DNA of 64,000 nucleotides, taken from NCBI GenBank assembly GCA_028288585.1, contig JAQBNL010000046.1:1-64000 (forward strand), written 5' to 3'. Below the pieces are notes generated by a model. That model saw only the letters and a list, made by a program, of their open reading frames with translations. It was not told the origin of the DNA and ran no database searches. Positions 38,287 through 47,865 of this stretch are shown here, piece by piece. Position 1 is the stretch's first letter, and the number at the start of each line of letters is the position of its first letter. The stretch is from Chitinophagaceae bacterium (lineage in GTDB: Bacteria > Bacteroidota > Bacteroidia > Chitinophagales > Chitinophagaceae). A program made the position numbers and the translations under genes.

Positions 38287-39179
38287 ATCAGTTCAGGATA
38301 TAATATTTTTTTTGTCCCGGTCTCAAAGCATTTTGCCAAGGAAGCAGTTGTTCTCTGCACGGCATTCATCAGCGGGCTTTTTTGCCCTTCAATGGTAACA
38401 TCCATTCCTGCAATTTCCAGCAATTGTTTTTTCATGACAGGTGTCATCTCCAAAAAATTTCCGTTCATAGTAATTATATGGCAAACCACTTTATCAACAA
38501 AAGGCCTGTAAGGCTCCATAACATCATCTGCCAGGCAATAAGCATTGTATTGGTTTCTGTGATGTATCCCAAGTGTTGGCAATAGCCCTGAGCTTACGAG
38601 GCTTCTGGCCACAATTGCACGCAAAATTGCATAGCCGTAATTCAATAAATTATTTGGAGGAGGACCATATCTTTCTCTTCTGAACTGCAGAAATTCAGGG
38701 AAGATATTTTTCCAGTAGTACACTGCTGCTCTTGCTTCGCAATTATCACTGTCGCCGCTTTTAACGCATGCCGCAAGATTGAGCATGTATTTATTCTCAA
38801 TTCTTTCCTGTTGTAAAAGTGCTGCCTGGTTGGTAATTTTTGCAGCAATTGTTTGCTGCCACAATTGTTTTTTTAATGGGAGAGATGCTTCTATCTGTGC
38901 TTTAAATTTCTGGCTTTGCAATGTATGCCCGTCAAGCGTTAGCTGCAAGCCAACCGGATGGTGTGTATTGTCGCAGGTGATAATGGCGGTATTATTTGCC
39001 AGCAACTTTGCCAGCACAGCCTGTGTTATAGTTATCTGCTGGTGATCTAAAATTAAAATACCAATATCTTCGATGGGCGCTGATTTAATTTCGCCTGTCT
39101 CCTGTAATTCAATAACTAATTGCTCATCTTTGGTTTTAAGATAAGCAGGATTACCAAAGTATAGGGTGCGTTTAATCAT
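38283..39179 (-). CDS. cas1: CRISPR-associated integrase Cas1 (type II)
   Basis: A 298-aa integrase. Expected metal ligands are E148 (DNCEARAAVYYW), H206 (LGIHHRNQYN) and E222 (DDVMEPYRP), with typical type II spacing; GPPPNNLLNYGYAILR (172-187) is a family block. With Cas2 it integrates protospacers next to a repeat. It lies downstream of cas9 after a 63-nt gap plus a 111-nt fragment of a second cas1 start. The ATG at 39179 is followed by MIKRTLYFGNPAYLKTKDEQ, the usual Cas1 beginning. Confidence 0.96.
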
Positions 39180-39242
39180 TTTAAAACATATAATGCGTTA
39201 CACATTTTGCGTAATACAATTTGTGTAATTATGAGAAAAATT

Positions 39243-39353
39243 TCAGCTGCCCGGATATAATCCTTCTCCTGTTTCCTGTAATTCAAAACCCAGTTGCTCA
39301 TCTTTTGTTTTTAGATAAGCAGGATTACTGGAGTATAGAGTACATTTAATCAT
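39243..39353 (-). pseudogene. Fragment of a second cas1 5' end
   Basis: From the ATG at 39353 the minus strand encodes 36 codons (MIKCTLYSSNPAYLKTKDEQ, then LGFELQETGE, then GLYPGS and TGA). The first 30 match the beginning of the intact cas1 at about 24 of 30 residues; by hand count about 14 of 90 nucleotides differ. The match ends abruptly before the stop. Its ATG overlaps the cas9 stop codon (TAATG), which is a normal cas9-cas1 junction, so this is probably the ancestral cas1 start, cut off by recombination, with the intact cas1 a diverged copy 174 nt further on. Confidence 0.85.
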
Positions 39354-42300
39354 TAAGCAGGTTTGATATTTCCTAAACGATCAACCTTCAATTTGATACA
39401 ATTATCCTTTATTGAAATACCATTTACTTTTTCATAGCAATTTTGGCTTCCGAATTCAATTTTATTAACTAATACATTTGCAATGTCATGCTTTAAAAAA
39501 TAAATCTGTTTTCTACTAAATTTTACCACTGTGTAAATGTTTATTGCTCTTGTAATTTTATCATTCCAAAACTCATGATAATTTACAGCTTCCGTATCTA
39601 AAACCATATTTTCACCTTTCAGTGGCAAGTAGACAATATCATTTTGTTTTAGTAGGAACAAGAATTTTGAATATGGATTCTTTTCTTCAAAATATCCTTG
39701 AATAATAGAAGGGATATTTACAACTCCATTTTTAAAGGCATGATTAACTACTTTGGTGGCATGAAATAAACTTATTTCATCAAAATGTCTTTTCCCATCT
39801 CTTTCTAATACAGCAAATGCATAATTACTTCCTGTGGAAACCAAAAGCTTATCGTTATAACTTTTTGCCCTCAATAATGGAAGCAATGATAAATCCATCT
39901 CTTCCTCTTCATTTGTAAATGTTGCATTTAGTTTAATAGAGGTAACAGGTTTAAATTTTTCACCATTATTTTTATTTAAAAATTTTTCTTCTAAATGCTT
40001 ATTAAATTCCCGTAATCCTTCATCAGAAAATGCTTCCATAAAATCTCCGGTTCTATCTACATGTGAGATAATTTCTTTTTTTAATGATTCATCAATTATT
40101 CTTTCCAGAATATCATTGAAGATTAAATCTGTGTTCTTTCTATTGGATAATTTAGACAGTTTATAATTTTCTGATTGACTTTTGTAATAAATTTTGAAAC
40201 CATAAATTGGTACTTTTCTATCCTTATTTAATTCATTAATTCCCTCTGCAGAGAAAGCCTCTACTTTATTTCTCTGATATTTTTCTTCAAAATGTTTTTT
40301 TATTGCTGCTTTGATTAATGGGTCAATGATTTTTTCAATTGTCTTCTCTGTTGCAAATTGTTTTCCAGCCAACTTACTTAATTTTATTTTGTAGGATTCT
40401 TTACCAACGCTTAATCCATATAGAGTAGCATCATGTAATTTTCCCCTAATCCTGAGCATATCTTTTTTTCCTGCATCTTCACCTTTTTGTATTTTTTGAA
40501 TAAGTAATTTTTCTTTTTGTTTATGAGACACAATAATTTTTTCCAATGCATCTTTCGCTTCAATAGGAAACTGTGGCCAGGGAAGATCGAAATTTCTAAA
40601 GCCTTTAATTTCCTCGAGAATTACATCCCTTCTATCTTTAGCCATATTCACAAATGCTTCTATTAATTCTTCATCACTACCTTCAAAATCTTTAAGAAAT
40701 TCATCTTTATGTTTTTTGAGCCAATCTTGTAAAGTCTTGTTTAAATTGTTTAAGCGGCGGATATGATATTGTTCAGTACAAGCCACTATTAAAGCATCCA
40801 TTGCATGATGGCGGTGGTCCATTCGTTTACTCCATTTTATGTCATTCCTTTTTTCTTCGCTAACTAATAATCTTGCACTTTCCAATCTTGTTTTTGTTAA
40901 TTCTTTAAATTTATCAGTGAGTCCCCAATGGTGACGTAAATAATCTGTAACTCCACCAGTAGTTGTTCTTACATTATCACTTCCTACAATTTTTGAAAGT
41001 TCTTCTCTTACTTTTGTTGCGATGTATTGGGTATCTTTTAATTGTCTTGCAATTGGGTCTTCAGGTATTTTTGTTGCCAAAAGATTCTTTCGCTTCTTCC
41101 CATAAAATTTTTCATTAACAAGGTTGGTAAAGTTTTCCTTTGAAAGTAATTTTTCTGTTACAGAACCATTTTCAAAATATTCCCACGCTGTTCTATTGCC
41201 TTTGTCAATGTTTACGCTTCTTTCACAAACCACTTTATTGGTTAATGAATCATCAAAGTATCTTGATTTGGGAATTATGTGATCGATGTCATACAATCCT
41301 TTATCAAATAATTTGCTTAAAGGAATTGGCTGACCTGTATAAGGGGAAATACATTTTTGTTCTTCCCATAAACGCATTTTTTCTATTTCTGCATGCGAAG
41401 GCTCTTTCGCAGATGCTGGTGAAGGAAAGGGTTCGGTTGCCTGCATACTCCATAATCTGTAACGCTCCACATTTCCTAAAGATGTTTCTTTATTTAATTC
41501 AATTAGCCGTTGTTTTACTCTCTCATTACTCTTCCTATTCTTTTCATTTGCTTCTGTTATCTTTTTTCTTTCATCCAGACTGTTCTTCAATTCTCTTGCT
41601 AATTCAACTCGTATTTCAGTTGGTTTCTCGCCATCTTGTTTCCAGATTTCCTTTACCATTGCAAGCGTTTCATTTATAACCTGCTCGGCTAAAGGGTTAC
41701 GTAATTGGCCAATAGGTATGGGTTTTATATCTTTAAATGATAAAACATCTTTTCCGGTAAAGCTTTGAGCAGTATGCTTTCCATAAACTAGTATTGTAGC
41801 ATAACTGCTCATCATACCTCCGTGAACAAGTAATTCCTCTTGGTTAATCTCCAGATGTTCCTGCGCTGATTTTAGAAAAGGATCTTCGTGGCTTTCATTA
41901 ATTACTTTTTCAATATTTGAATGAATACTTTCAGAAAGCTTTTCATTAAAATAAATTCCTGCCTTCATTAATGGCAATATGTTTTCAATTGCTTTTAGAG
42001 ATAATGATGCATAGTTTCTGGCGAACTTTATTTTAGCAAAGCGAATAATTAATTTATCAATATTCTCTACTTCACCACAATTTGTTATGATAAACTGTTT
42101 AATTGTTTTGCATCTTTCACTATTCAAATCATATTCATTTCCTTTTGCATTATATAGTATATTCCAAAATGCAATTAAGTTTTTTTTGTCATTGAGATTT
42201 AGCTTGTCAAACCATTCTCCTAATTGTTTTTTAAGAAATAATAATGTTTCATTGCCTTTCAGTTTACCTTCTCTGTGTATGCCATTTAAAAAACTCTTAT

Positions 42301-43729
42301 TTTTTATAATTGTTCCTTCTTTTTCCAGCTTGGTATAAAAGCCTTTTCCTGATACTTCTTTTTTCTTGTTTAATTCATCAAACAAATATTGCTTTAACCC
42401 TGCTTTTAATAACACATCACTATAGGCAAATTTTGGTTCCCCATTTTTTTTAATTCCAATTTCGGTTTTAGTATTAATTGATAGTTTATTTATTTGTTCC
42501 CAAATTTTAAATTCTTGAAACACAGGATGACTTTTAGGAATAACTTTATCGTCTTTTTCAAATCTGCAAAATCCGATTAAATCACTTTGATCTTTTAATT
42601 CCCTTTGATAGTAAATAATCTGGTCCTTAATTAAATATTTCAATCCTTTTTCTTTTGCTGTTTCTTGAAGTTCAATTTGTTTAAATTTTGGATTGTCCCC
42701 TGGAAATATGAATTCAACAAGTTTTTGTAACAGTTCTTTATTTTCAACTAAATCTTTAAATTCTGAATTATGATTAAGTTGAGTTTGCCAAATTGCGTCA
42801 AGTTCTGACTGGTAGCGTTTTCTTAAAATAACCTTGTTTCTAAGCCTGTAATTTTTGTCCTCTGTAAGTTTTGTTAAAAAGTATTCGCTTAAAAAAGCCT
42901 GACTGCATTTTTTTTCTGATAGGTGATCTAATTCTTCTTCTAATTCTTCCATGGCTTTTCGCCAGTTAGTTTTTACAGGCAAAGAAAAATTTATAGAAGT
43001 AGTTTTCCCTTTCTTGTCTCTTCTGATGATAATTTGCAACTCTAATTCACTATCTTTTTTTAAAGTATTCAAAACCGTTTCACCTTCTAAAGTTTCATCG
43101 TCCAAACTAACCTTAACAATATAAACTTCTTTCCCTTTTTTCTTAGTTGGTTGCAGAATTGGGTCAGAAATAATCTTTACTTGCTGAATTATTTTTTCAT
43201 ATTTTAAAATTTCAGCTTCATCTTTTTCAGAATTTTCCTCTTTCATTTCTTTATCATCTTCTTCATCATTTCCGCCACCAGCATAGCCTCTTAGTTGATT
43301 ATAAGAAAATATCAATTTCCCTAATTCAGTTAATTCAATTTTTTCTGTAAGTGCTTTAACTTTTAATTCAATTAATTCCTTTGCAGTTAATTGCTCACTA
43401 CCTTTTTTTATCGGGAGTAAATTTATTTTTTGAATTTTAGTTGGATTGTCAAAGGAGCCAGAAAACTGAAACTGTTTTGGCAACATTGAAAGTTGTTGAA
43501 GAACATACAATAACTTATTCCTTCTTGCTTTATATCTTTTGCCCATTCTTCTAATACTTCTTGCAGTACGCCGGTCAGCATTTTTAGTTTGAGGATTACC
43601 CTTTTCAAAATTTAATACTTCGGCTCCCATTGGAATTATTCTGCTTCCAATTGCTTGTATTGAATTGTTTTTAACTAAAGCCCATCCTATAGAATTCGTT
43701 CCGATATCCAGACCGAGAATTTTTTTCAT
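39353..43729 (-). CDS. cas9: Cas9 nuclease, type II-C
   Basis: A 1458-aa RNA-guided nuclease. RuvC-I has LGLDIGTNSIGWALV with D8; the Arg-rich bridge helix is ADRRTARSIRRMGKRYKARR (51-70). RuvC-II carries E709 (IRVELAREL). The HNH domain carries D816/H817 (DIDHIIP), N831 and N840. RuvC-III carries H975 and D978 (HHAMDALIVAC). All catalytic residues are present, so it should be active. An acidic insertion (EEDDKEMKEENSEKDEAE, about 156-173) lies in the recognition lobe. It is long for II-C Cas9s in general but normal for Bacteroidota. Type II-C is inferred from the absence of csn2 or cas4 in the locus. Confidence 0.97.
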   Translation of the reverse strand: MKKILGLDIGTNSIGWALVKNNSIQAIGSRIIPMGAEVLNFEKGNPQTKNADRRTARSIRRMGKRYKARRNKLLYVLQQLSMLPKQFQFSGSFDNPTKIQKINLLPIKKGSEQLTAKELIELKVKALTEKIELTELGKLIFSYNQLRGYAGGGNDEEDDKEMKEENSEKDEAEILKYEKIIQQVKIISDPILQPTKKKGKEVYIVKVSLDDETLEGETVLNTLKKDSELELQIIIRRDKKGKTTSINFSLPVKTNWRKAMEELEEELDHLSEKKCSQAFLSEYFLTKLTEDKNYRLRNKVILRKRYQSELDAIWQTQLNHNSEFKDLVENKELLQKLVEFIFPGDNPKFKQIELQETAKEKGLKYLIKDQIIYYQRELKDQSDLIGFCRFEKDDKVIPKSHPVFQEFKIWEQINKLSINTKTEIGIKKNGEPKFAYSDVLLKAGLKQYLFDELNKKKEVSGKGFYTKLEKEGTIIKNKSFLNGIHREGKLKGNETLLFLKKQLGEWFDKLNLNDKKNLIAFWNILYNAKGNEYDLNSERCKTIKQFIITNCGEVENIDKLIIRFAKIKFARNYASLSLKAIENILPLMKAGIYFNEKLSESIHSNIEKVINESHEDPFLKSAQEHLEINQEELLVHGGMMSSYATILVYGKHTAQSFTGKDVLSFKDIKPIPIGQLRNPLAEQVINETLAMVKEIWKQDGEKPTEIRVELARELKNSLDERKKITEANEKNRKSNERVKQRLIELNKETSLGNVERYRLWSMQATEPFPSPASAKEPSHAEIEKMRLWEEQKCISPYTGQPIPLSKLFDKGLYDIDHIIPKSRYFDDSLTNKVVCERSVNIDKGNRTAWEYFENGSVTEKLLSKENFTNLVNEKFYGKKRKNLLATKIPEDPIARQLKDTQYIATKVREELSKIVGSDNVRTTTGGVTDYLRHHWGLTDKFKELTKTRLESARLLVSEEKRNDIKWSKRMDHRHHAMDALIVACTEQYHIRRLNNLNKTLQDWLKKHKDEFLKDFEGSDEELIEAFVNMAKDRRDVILEEIKGFRNFDLPWPQFPIEAKDALEKIIVSHKQKEKLLIQKIQKGEDAGKKDMLRIRGKLHDATLYGLSVGKESYKIKLSKLAGKQFATEKTIEKIIDPLIKAAIKKHFEEKYQRNKVEAFSAEGINELNKDRKVPIYGFKIYYKSQSENYKLSKLSNRKNTDLIFNDILERIIDESLKKEIISHVDRTGDFMEAFSDEGLREFNKHLEEKFLNKNNGEKFKPVTSIKLNATFTNEEEEMDLSLLPLLRAKSYNDKLLVSTGSNYAFAVLERDGKRHFDEISLFHATKVVNHAFKNGVVNIPSIIQGYFEEKNPYSKFLFLLKQNDIVYLPLKGENMVLDTEAVNYHEFWNDKITRAINIYTVVKFSRKQIYFLKHDIANVLVNKIEFGSQNCYEKVNGISIKDNCIKLKVDRLGNIKPA

Positions 43730-43759
43730 ATTTAGAAATTATGTTTTATATTTATATTC

Positions 43760-43831
43760 AATCTGAATGCAAATCACAATAAGGATTATTCCGATGTGAA
43801 TTTTATTAAAGCGGCGCAAGTCGCTTTTTTT
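43760..43831 (+). ncRNA. tracrRNA
   Basis: The anti-repeat ATCTGAATGCAAATCACAAT (43761-43780) matches the reverse complement of the first 20 nt of the array repeat except for one U-U mismatch and one end G-U pair. After a small GGA/TCC hairpin (43783-43792) comes AAGCGGC, loop GCAA and GTCGCTT (43809-43826), then Ts to 43831, an intrinsic terminator. Orientation (anti-repeat first, terminator last) is correct. It is transcribed away from cas9. The 5' end is unknown; TATGTTTT (43740-43747) is a possible -7 box. Processing by RNase III is expected. Confidence 0.9.
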
Positions 43832-44026
43832 ATTCCTTAAACTTTACTGCTTTTTGTTTTTCTGGAGGATTTAGCTTGGTAATGTGTTCTTAGAAGAATT
43901 ATTAACAATTTAAAATACTTTATCTATATAAAAAAAATATTTGTTTTTGTAATGATTTCTAGATTGCTCCCCCAGCGGTGTTTTCATTTCCAATAATTAC
44001 AAACCGATCCCGACTTTAGATATATA

Positions 44027-44043
44027 TACCCCATTATGGGGTA
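44027..44043. promoter_or_regulatory. Palindromic operator candidate, copy 1
   Basis: TACCCCATTATGGGGTA is a 17-nt palindrome with a single central base, 117 nt before the histidine kinase start. A near copy (15 of 17 identical) lies at 47751-47767. The rest of the 330 nt between the tracrRNA and the kinase gene is AT-rich and holds the hairpin at 44106; no gene was seen there. Confidence 0.65.
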
Positions 44044-44105
44044 AATCATACAGAAACTGCTTTAATTGCAAAGCATATTTTATTTTGTGATGACTATTTA
44101 ATAGA

Positions 44106-44139
44106 ATTGATTTAAGAATACCATTATTCTTAAATCAAT
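44106..44139 (+). promoter_or_regulatory. 15-bp hairpin in the kinase leader
   Basis: ATTGATTTAAGAATA (44106-44120) pairs perfectly with TATTCTTAAATCAAT (44125-44139) around CCAT, 21 nt before the ATG. No T run follows. It could affect translation or mRNA stability, or be a DNA-binding site. Confidence 0.65.
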
Positions 44140-44160
44140 AAGAAGAAAAGCAGCCCATTA

Positions 44161-47118
44161 ATGCCAAATTATTTTTTAAACCGTATAAGTAAAAATACCA
44201 GGTTATTTGTTGTTCTTACTTTTAGTTGTTTAAAGCTTGCATCTCAAAATCTTCTAATTCATAACTACAACGTAGATGAAGGATTGATACAATCGCAGGT
44301 AAACGCATTTTGCCAGGATGCAGATGGATATACCTGGATCGGAACCTATGGAGGATTGTCGCGTTTTGATGGGTCTGCCTTCACCAATTTCTCAACAGCA
44401 GACGGATTGCCGGATAATTATATTTCTGCTTTAACAATAGACCACGAGGGGGCACTATGGTGTGGTACCGCAAATGGTTTAAGCCGTTATAATGGAAAAA
44501 AAATTACCAACTATTTTTTCTCAAAAGATCCGGCAAAGAATTATGTCACGGGCATGGCTCTTCACCCGGATGGAACAATATGGTGTATAGCATCGCAGCA
44601 TATTTATGAAATAAAAAATAATAAAGCGGTTGAATTTTCACCGTCCCCGCATATTGGAAATCTTAATCACATCTATGTAAATTATAATGGTAACGTTTGT
44701 ATAACAGCAACACAGGGGACATTATATGAATTGAGATATGGCAAATGGGAGCCGGAATCTATTAATGGTATAAGCCAAAACAGTTTAACTATATACAACC
44801 TTTATATTGAAGGTGACAGGACATGGTTTTGTACCAATAAAGGATTGTATTATAAAGAGGGGAACCATCCTGTTTTAGCTTACGAACAGTTTGGCTTTAA
44901 TAAAATATTTTCAAATACTGTTACTGATATAAAAAAAACAAGGGCCGGGGTTTACTGGATAGCAACTGAAAATGGAGTGTATACGATCGACAAAAAAGGC
45001 CTGCATCATTACACTAAAAGCAATGGCATTACTTTAAGTAAAATAAGCACATTATTTATTGACAGGGAAGATAATACATGGATCGGCTCCGCCGGTGGCG
45101 AGGGATTTTTTTTGTATACAAATGCACCATTTAAAAATATTAATGAGTTTAACGGTCTTTCCTCTAATAACATCCGGGGAATAGGAAAAGATGCTTCAGG
45201 AACTATCTGGATCGCTACCTATGGAGGAGGGTTACATTATATTAAAAAAGATAAGATCAATACATTTCCTATTGTTGTTGACAGACATACATCTACCAAT
45301 ATAAATACCCTGCTTGTAAAAGACAATGACATCTGGATTGCGCTGGATGGTAAAGGATTAATTAAATATAACGGCACCTCGCTGGTCCATTTTCTTCCTT
45401 CCAACAGCCTGTTGCCATCAAAATACATTTTTAGTTTATATGCAGATTCTCAAAAAAGGATATGGATCGGATCGGGAGAAGGGGTAGCTGTATATTCTGA
45501 CGGGCAAATAAAAAAACCTGATCATTCAAATAATGCTGCATTTTCTTTTGAAGAAATAGGAAAGGATAGCCTATTAATCGGGAATATGTTTGGGCTACAG
45601 TTAATGCACAATTATAAATTGGCTGATATTCCTTCCAATCACCCGGTACTAAAAAAAGCGATTGTTTATTGTTTCCTTAAAGCGGAGAATAAACTTTGGC
45701 TGGGTACAGACAATAACGGGATCCTGATATGGGATATTAAAACGGATAGCTTACAGGCTTTAACTACAAAGAATGGAATGTCAACAAACCTGGTTTACAG
45801 TTTAGTAAAGGGACCGGATGGATTAATATATGCAGGAACAGGCAGAGGGGTACATGCTATATCAGCCGGTACAGATGGGTATAAAATAAAAGTATTTAAT
45901 AAAAGCGATGGACTTCCTGCACTTGAATGTAACAGGCAGGCTATTTTTTTAAATGATGACAGTACAATATGGTTCGGCACTTCCAAGGGCATTTTTCTAT
46001 TCAACCCTTTCAGGCAGGAAGTACCTCATGTACAACTAAAACCGGTAATGCAAAGTGTTGAACTATTTTCGAAACCTATTGTGCGATCAAAATATGCCGA
46101 CAGTGCAGACCAATGGAATCATGTTCCATGGCTGCTGCGGCTACCCTATAATCAAAACAATCTTTCGTTTTATTTTAAAGCGATCTCTTTTGCCAATAAT
46201 GAAAGGATCAGTTATCAATATTACATAGATGGCCTGGAACAAACATGGTCGGCTCCATCAACATTAAATTTTGCATCTTATAATTCTCTTCCTCCCGGAA
46301 GCTATGTTCTCAAAGTAAGAGCTTTGCTAAACGGGATACCATCAGGCCATATCCTGGAATATCCATTTGAAATAAAAGCACCTTTTTATGCTACCGTTTA
46401 TTTTAAAGCTGCAATTATCATCCTGTTGATCTCGCTGGGTTTTTTTATTCAATTTACCCGTAATATATACCAGCGCAGAAAATTACTGCAGCTGGAAAAT
46501 ATAAGAAAGGAGGAACAAAAAAGCCTGAAGCAGAGAATGGCTGAGGATTTTCATGATGAAATGGGAAATAAAATAACCCGGATAAATTTATTAACTGAAG
46601 TTTTAAAGACAAAAGAAGCCACCTCCCAGTCTACAAATATTATTTTAGATCAAATAAAGGATAATGCCGGTGAATTATATACCGGAACGAATGATATTAT
46701 ATGGTCATTAAATGTTGAGAGTGATAATTTATTTGATACGATGGAGAGATTGTTACAATTTGCCAGGCAGTTGTTTGAAGATTCTTCCATATTATTTTCC
46801 TATACAGGCCTGGCACCCGGATTAGAAAAAATAAAATTGTCTTCCGAACAAAGAAGAAACATCATGATGATACTTAAAGAAGCCCTGAATAATTCATTGA
46901 AGCATTCGGGTGCCCATTATGTAAAGCTTGAAATTGCATCTGAAAAAAATATAATCGTAATGCTTACTGATGATGGGACAGGGTTTGAGATTACAACAAC
47001 TAAAAAAGGTCATGGGATAGAAAATATGAAAAGAAGAGCAGAAAGAATAAATGCAGGGCTGGTTATAAACTCAAAAAAAAACGGGGGAACATCAATAAAA
47101 TTAACTTTAACTCTATGA
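44161..47118 (+). CDS. Propeller-type sensor histidine kinase (Reg_prop, Y_Y_Y, HisKA_3)
   Basis: A 985-aa membrane sensor. A signal-like segment (about 10-30) precedes two beta-propellers made of two-component-regulator propeller repeats (DGYTWIGTYGGLSRFDG, GALWCGTANGLSRYNG and others, about 35-625). A Y_Y_Y domain (about 655-740) has YQYYIDGLEQTWSAPS. One membrane helix is at about 748-766 (AAIIILLISLGFFIQF). The cytoplasmic kinase has the phospho-acceptor H798 (DFHDEMGNKITRI) and an ATPase domain with ALNNSLKHSGA and DDGTGF. The ligand is probably extracellular, maybe glycan or peptide, and unknown. It overlaps the response regulator gene by 4 nt. Confidence 0.92.
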   Translation: MPNYFLNRISKNTRLFVVLTFSCLKLASQNLLIHNYNVDEGLIQSQVNAFCQDADGYTWIGTYGGLSRFDGSAFTNFSTADGLPDNYISALTIDHEGALWCGTANGLSRYNGKKITNYFFSKDPAKNYVTGMALHPDGTIWCIASQHIYEIKNNKAVEFSPSPHIGNLNHIYVNYNGNVCITATQGTLYELRYGKWEPESINGISQNSLTIYNLYIEGDRTWFCTNKGLYYKEGNHPVLAYEQFGFNKIFSNTVTDIKKTRAGVYWIATENGVYTIDKKGLHHYTKSNGITLSKISTLFIDREDNTWIGSAGGEGFFLYTNAPFKNINEFNGLSSNNIRGIGKDASGTIWIATYGGGLHYIKKDKINTFPIVVDRHTSTNINTLLVKDNDIWIALDGKGLIKYNGTSLVHFLPSNSLLPSKYIFSLYADSQKRIWIGSGEGVAVYSDGQIKKPDHSNNAAFSFEEIGKDSLLIGNMFGLQLMHNYKLADIPSNHPVLKKAIVYCFLKAENKLWLGTDNNGILIWDIKTDSLQALTTKNGMSTNLVYSLVKGPDGLIYAGTGRGVHAISAGTDGYKIKVFNKSDGLPALECNRQAIFLNDDSTIWFGTSKGIFLFNPFRQEVPHVQLKPVMQSVELFSKPIVRSKYADSADQWNHVPWLLRLPYNQNNLSFYFKAISFANNERISYQYYIDGLEQTWSAPSTLNFASYNSLPPGSYVLKVRALLNGIPSGHILEYPFEIKAPFYATVYFKAAIIILLISLGFFIQFTRNIYQRRKLLQLENIRKEEQKSLKQRMAEDFHDEMGNKITRINLLTEVLKTKEATSQSTNIILDQIKDNAGELYTGTNDIIWSLNVESDNLFDTMERLLQFARQLFEDSSILFSYTGLAPGLEKIKLSSEQRRNIMMILKEALNNSLKHSGAHYVKLEIASEKNIIVMLTDDGTGFEITTTKKGHGIENMKRRAERINAGLVINSKKNGGTSIKLTLTL

Positions 47119-47738
47119 ACAGTGTAAGGGTTTGTATAATAGAAGATGATGAGTTAATAAGAGACAGTTACGCATTCCTGATAGAGAAAAAAAGCACACA
47201 TAAAATAATCGGCATGTATGTAGATTATGAGGAAGCAGAAAAAGATCTTTATGAATTACACCCGGATGTTATTTTGCTCGATATAGAACTCCCGGGGAAA
47301 AATGGGATTGATGCAATACCATCTATAAAAAAGATCTTGCCCGATACGTTTATTATTATTCTTTCAGTATTTGAAACTGAGGATCTAATTTTAAAAGCGT
47401 TGAGAAACGGTGCATCCGGTTACCTGACAAAGAATAGTCCTTCAGAAAAAATTATCAGTGCCATAGAAGAAGTGATGGAAGGTGGCGGCCCTATGAGTTC
47501 TTCAGTAGCATCGCTGGTTATTAAAGCGTTTCAAAAAAATAATAATTCCCCGCTCAGTAAAAGGGAAATAGAAATATTAGAAAACTTTGCTGCCGGTAAG
47601 AGCCGCAAAAGAATAGCTGAAGAAATGTTTATAGATACTGAAACTGTAAAAACACATTTGCGCAATATTTATTTCAAACTGGATGTGCATTCAAAAGCAG
47701 ATGCTATCCAAATAGCCAGGTCAAAAAAATTTATATAA
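47115..47738 (+). CDS. NarL/FixJ-family response regulator
   Basis: A 207-aa regulator: receiver domain (about 4-120) with acidic pocket EDDE and phospho-acceptor D56 (VILLDIELPG), and a LuxR-type HTH (about 145-205; LSKREIEILENFAAGKSRKRIAEEMFIDTETVKTHLRNIY). It is translationally coupled to the kinase (ATGA overlap) and is its cognate partner. The palindromes upstream of the kinase and of the giant protein gene are natural candidates for its binding site, by inference from position. Confidence 0.93.
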   Translation: MNSVRVCIIEDDELIRDSYAFLIEKKSTHKIIGMYVDYEEAEKDLYELHPDVILLDIELPGKNGIDAIPSIKKILPDTFIIILSVFETEDLILKALRNGASGYLTKNSPSEKIISAIEEVMEGGGPMSSSVASLVIKAFQKNNNSPLSKREIEILENFAAGKSRKRIAEEMFIDTETVKTHLRNIYFKLDVHSKADAIQIARSKKFI

Positions 47739-47750
47739 TCCTCCACATTT

Positions 47751-47767
47751 TCCCCCATTTTGGGGTA
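47751..47767. promoter_or_regulatory. Palindromic operator candidate, copy 2
   Basis: TCCCCCATTTTGGGGTA matches the site at 44027-44043 in 15 of 17 positions, keeping both CCCC and GGGG arms. It lies 98 nt before the giant secreted protein ATG and 13 nt after the response regulator stop. Confidence 0.65.
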
Positions 47768-47865
47768 GACAGCTCATGGCCTGATTTAATAATTTCACCC
47801 TTTATAACCGGATCAATTCCCGCTGGAATCCTTCCTCCTTAATATCATAACTGCAACAACTGTAT

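Noticed and set aside
41140-41679. 179-aa plus-strand frame opposite cas9
   Set aside because: It lies antisense to the HNH/RuvC coding region, with Phe/Leu/Cys-rich composition and no domain.
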